From: Paraburkholderia sp. PGU19
Lineage (GTDB): Bacteria; Pseudomonadota; Gammaproteobacteria; Burkholderiales; Burkholderiaceae
Reading direction: 5' to 3'
NCBI RefSeq assembly: GCF_013426915.1
Contig: NZ_AP023183.1
Location: forward strand, 788,822 to 852,821
Length of the DNA: 64,000 nucleotides
Each line of letters starts with the position of its first letter. Position 1 is the stretch's first letter. The position numbers and the translations under genes were made by a program. The notes below the pieces were generated by a model, which worked only from the letters and a program-made list of their open reading frames with translations, was not told the origin of the DNA and made no database searches. Below are positions 61,784-64,000 of the stretch, in pieces.

Positions 61784-62452
61784 CTAGGTGCCCGTGATGC
61801 GGATACCGGCATGGCATTTGAACTGGCGATTGATCGTGATCAGTACGGATGTGAGGGCTTCCGCCGCGGCGGCGTTGTTGATCGGGCCGGCCTGGAAGCC
61901 GCGCATGCCGCAGGCTTCGACAAGCTTCACGACCGCTGCGCGGGCTTCTGGGTCGTTGCCGCACACGAGCACATCGCAGTTGAGCTCGTGCCCCGACTTG
62001 AGGTGATCGGCCGCAACGTTCTGGAACGCCGACACCACCCGCACGGTATCGCCAAGAAAGGCCTGCGCGGCCTGGCCGGCGGAGCCAGACGCCGGCAACT
62101 GGACGGTACCGACTTTTGGCGGCACGAGGGGTACTGTAACGTCGACTAGGATCTTGCCGTTGATATGCTGTTTGATAGCCGCCAACGTGCTCTGCTGGTG
62201 ACTGAACGGGACGGTTAGTACGACGATATCGGCAGCGTCGGCTGCGGCGACGTTGTCCATGTCCGCGAGGGGTGCGTCAGCTACGCCTCGCTCAGCGAGG
62301 ATGCTGCGTAGCTGGTCGCCCGCTGCTGCTGCCTTTTCGCGATCGCGTGAACCGATTATCACTGAGTATCCCGCTTCGATCCAGCGAAGCGCAAGCCCTG
62401 ATCCGAGGTCACCGGTACCACCAATGACGGCTAAAGAAGGTTTCGTTTCCAT
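61784..62452 (-). CDS. npdG: NADPH:F420 oxidoreductase (FNO type)
   Basis: 222 residues starting METKPSLAVIGGTGDLGSGL behind AGGAG. GGTGDLGSGLALRWIEAGYS, VIIGSRDREKAAAAGDQLRS (Ser-Arg after the strand selects NADP), and SAFQNVAADHLKSGHELNCD with DVLVCGNDPEAR are typical of F420:NADP oxidoreductase. It would reduce F420 with NADPH and so supply the LLM enzymes. It lies 90 bases upstream of cofE on the same strand and probably opens the operon. Confidence 0.93.
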   Translation of the reverse strand: METKPSLAVIGGTGDLGSGLALRWIEAGYSVIIGSRDREKAAAAGDQLRSILAERGVADAPLADMDNVAAADAADIVVLTVPFSHQQSTLAAIKQHINGKILVDVTVPLVPPKVGTVQLPASGSAGQAAQAFLGDTVRVVSAFQNVAADHLKSGHELNCDVLVCGNDPEARAAVVKLVEACGMRGFQAGPINNAAAAEALTSVLITINRQFKCHAGIRITGT

Positions 62453-62709
62453 GCTCCAACTCCTGACATAGTGCGAGGAATGACGGCGTCACCTGGTGGC
62501 TAGCGTGTCTGATGAGCGGTGTTCAGCGCCTTTCATTTCCGTTATTCGATGTGCTGAAATAGGACATCGGCAGTTATAAAGATCGGCGTAGCTGCCGAGG
62601 TCACGTTGGCTCACCCTTGCCGCGAGTAACGATCGAATGGGCCGCTGGTGAGCGGGTAGCGAACGGGAAACGAGAATGTATCTCCGATGCAAACTTCCGC
62701 TGTAGCGCA

Positions 62710-63012
62710 CTAACCGGATGCGACTACCCGCATAAAAAACATGATCGCGCCGACGATGCTGCCAAGGAAAGCAAAAAAGTCCTGCTGGGCGCCGATTTTT
62801 TCGCCGATGGCTAAGCTCACGAATCCTCCAACTGCGGTGGCTCCGAGACAGACGAACAACGCCGCGCTCACGGAGATGACGAATCCCATCAGATCGTTCG
62901 AAGGATTGTTTTCCAGGTACCATCGGACGCCTGCGCCAAGGATTCCCAAAGCAGCCAGCACGCCATACAGTGGGGCGTCACTATGTCGAAGTATCATCTG
63001 CATCGTCTCCAT
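62710..63012 (-). CDS. Small integral membrane protein, unknown
   Basis: 100 residues from ATG at 63012 (METMQMILRHSDAPLYGVLA). Three hydrophobic segments: about residues 15-33, 40-70 (LMGFVISVSAALFVCLGATA) and 78-97 (FFAFLGSIVGAIMFFMRVVA). I know no function. The gene is on the strand of the F420 operon, 258 bases upstream of npdG. A longer frame to 63132 exists, but without support for an earlier start. Confidence 0.55.
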   Translation of the reverse strand: METMQMILRHSDAPLYGVLAALGILGAGVRWYLENNPSNDLMGFVISVSAALFVCLGATAVGGFVSLAIGEKIGAQQDFFAFLGSIVGAIMFFMRVVASG

Positions 63013-63436
63013 CAATATTATTTGTCCACAAACCCTTCGACTGTTGATGTACTGTCTGCAGTCGAGCTTCCAGGGAGGACTTGCGATATGCGCCTTGATA
63101 GACTGACTTACATACCGTATGTACGCATACAATACTGTCGCAGGACCATGACGTCAAGACGATATTCGCCTTATGTGTTGACGTCCCTGACGGTGTAGGA
63201 GTTTTGCGCGACGATCGAGTGGATCCCTACGCGGCAGCGAACTCAGTTGCGCGCCGCGCGGGAGTCGCCACTGGCCATAGACAACACCTGAGACGGGGCG
63301 AAGCGCGGGGAGGGCGCTGTGGCGGGACGTCCGAAATGCCTGCTAACATATCGTAAACATGTATGTCATGGTTTCCGTGAAAGGGCTTTAACTTCGACAG
63401 CCCGAAACGGGGGAAGCGAACATTCAAGGATGACAG
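63013..63436. promoter_or_regulatory. Divergent region with palindrome between membrane protein and MarR genes
   Basis: TACATACCGTATGTA at 63109-63123 is a perfect 7+1+7 palindrome. Further ACATGTATGT-like sequence lies at about 63358-63368, close to the MarR start. Candidate MarR operators. I see no gene in this stretch. Confidence 0.5.
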
Positions 63437-63958
63437 ATGAACCAACAGGCACAGTTGCCCACCCGCAAGAAGAAGGCGAGCGCGCCGGCAGACAATGCTG
63501 CGCCGCAAAATCGTGAAGAAGGTTGGGATCAGCGGCTCGGCTTCCTGATGCACGATGTCTCACGGCTGCGCCGCACGGCCTACGACACTTATATGAAGCC
63601 GCTGAATATCACGCGCTCCCAGTGGTGGGTGTTGATTTATCTCGCTCGTCACGACGGCATGATCCAAAGTGATCTGGCGAAATTGCTAGAGCTGGGGAAG
63701 GCCGCTCTTGGTGGACTGATTGACCGGCTTGAGGCTTCTGGCCTGGTCCGCCGTGGCGCAGATGACTCTGATCGACGCGCCAAGCGAATCTATTTGTCGG
63801 CTGCGGGCACGAAACTGATTAAGGAAATGCAGGTACGCAGCGATCAGATGAACGAGCGTATCCTCGCAGGGCTGAACGCTGAAGACCGCGAAAATCTGAC
63901 GGATTTGCTAACCCGCGTTAAACGAAATCTGCAGGCTATCGTCCGGGACAATGAGTGA
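63437..63958 (+). CDS. MarR-family regulator
   Basis: 173 residues starting MNQQAQLPTRKKKASAPADN. The winged helix LNITRSQWWVLIYLARHDGM, IQSDLAKLLELGKAALGGLI, DRLEASGLVRRGADDSDRRA, KRIYLSAAGTKLIKEMQ is complete. Its long basic N-terminus is unusual but seen in some members. It is divergent from the small membrane protein gene and the F420 operon and could control them, perhaps in response to a pathway ligand. Confidence 0.9.
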   Translation: MNQQAQLPTRKKKASAPADNAAPQNREEGWDQRLGFLMHDVSRLRRTAYDTYMKPLNITRSQWWVLIYLARHDGMIQSDLAKLLELGKAALGGLIDRLEASGLVRRGADDSDRRAKRIYLSAAGTKLIKEMQVRSDQMNERILAGLNAEDRENLTDLLTRVKRNLQAIVRDNE

Positions 63959-64000
63959 CGCTCATATACCGACTGTACTCTGCAAATCGCAGCGGCCTGC

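Noticed and set aside
62489..62923. Minus-strand frame of 144 codons upstream of npdG
   Set aside because: Rich in Arg and Ser, overlapping the small membrane protein in another frame; no support.
1..64000. CRISPR array, rRNA or tRNA genes
   Set aside because: I saw no regular spacer-repeat series and no sequence resembling rRNA or a cloverleaf tRNA, but no covariance search was possible.

Overview
The window reads as an accessory stretch of a plasmid or megaplasmid from a Burkholderiaceae-like betaproteobacterium. Reasons: high GC, a ParB-type partition gene at the left edge with palindromic sites beside it, several toxin-antitoxin pairs, many insertion sequences of types common in Burkholderia and Paraburkholderia, and no rRNA, tRNA or housekeeping genes that I could see. 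The genus is an inference from protein style, not a proven assignment.

Layout. 1-4.8 kb: 3' part of parB with its terminator, the 5' end of a group II intron, three parS-like palindromes, a decayed parDE copy, an intact VapBC-type pair and an intact ParDE pair. 5-6.6 kb: a frameshifted ISKra4-type element. 7.4-11.9 kb: a tannase-family lipoprotein, an SDR with a divergent TetR regulator, and an HxlR regulator divergent from an F420_oxidored-fold protein. 12.5-22 kb: a mobile-element graveyard (IS110, IS66, serine recombinase, IS3, IS5 and IS6 remnants) in which one tyrosine recombinase gene is split by two separate insertions.

22-52 kb: a catabolic region. It holds a beta-oxidation set (MFE-2-like dehydrogenase, MaoC hydratase, two crotonase-fold proteins, acyl-CoA dehydrogenase, thiolase, acyl-CoA ligase), the electron route EtfBA plus ETF:quinone oxidoreductase, a three-subunit proton-translocating transhydrogenase (PntAA/AB/B), a P450 with its own ferredoxin reductase and ferredoxin, an FAD-dependent dehydrogenase, two LLM flavin/F420-type oxidoreductases, and SnoaL-like and SRPBCC proteins. 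Together these suggest breakdown of a hydrophobic, probably cyclic compound (steroid- or terpenoid-like); the substrate is not determined. 52.4-55.8 kb: a compact four-gene transposon (DDE transposase, AAA ATPase and two small proteins) with matched ends and a 5-bp duplication.

56.5-62.5 kb: a complete coenzyme F420 operon (CofG/CofH fusion, cofC, cofD, cofE, overlapping start to stop) preceded by an F420:NADP oxidoreductase, followed by a MarR regulator at the right edge. The window can therefore be read as one system: transhydrogenase makes NADPH, the F420:NADP oxidoreductase makes F420H2, and the LLM enzymes use it in the catabolic pathway, while ETF and its quinone oxidoreductase take electrons from the acyl-CoA steps. 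This link is an inference from co-location. Several genes carry single-base homopolymer frameshifts, so sequencing error must be kept in mind.
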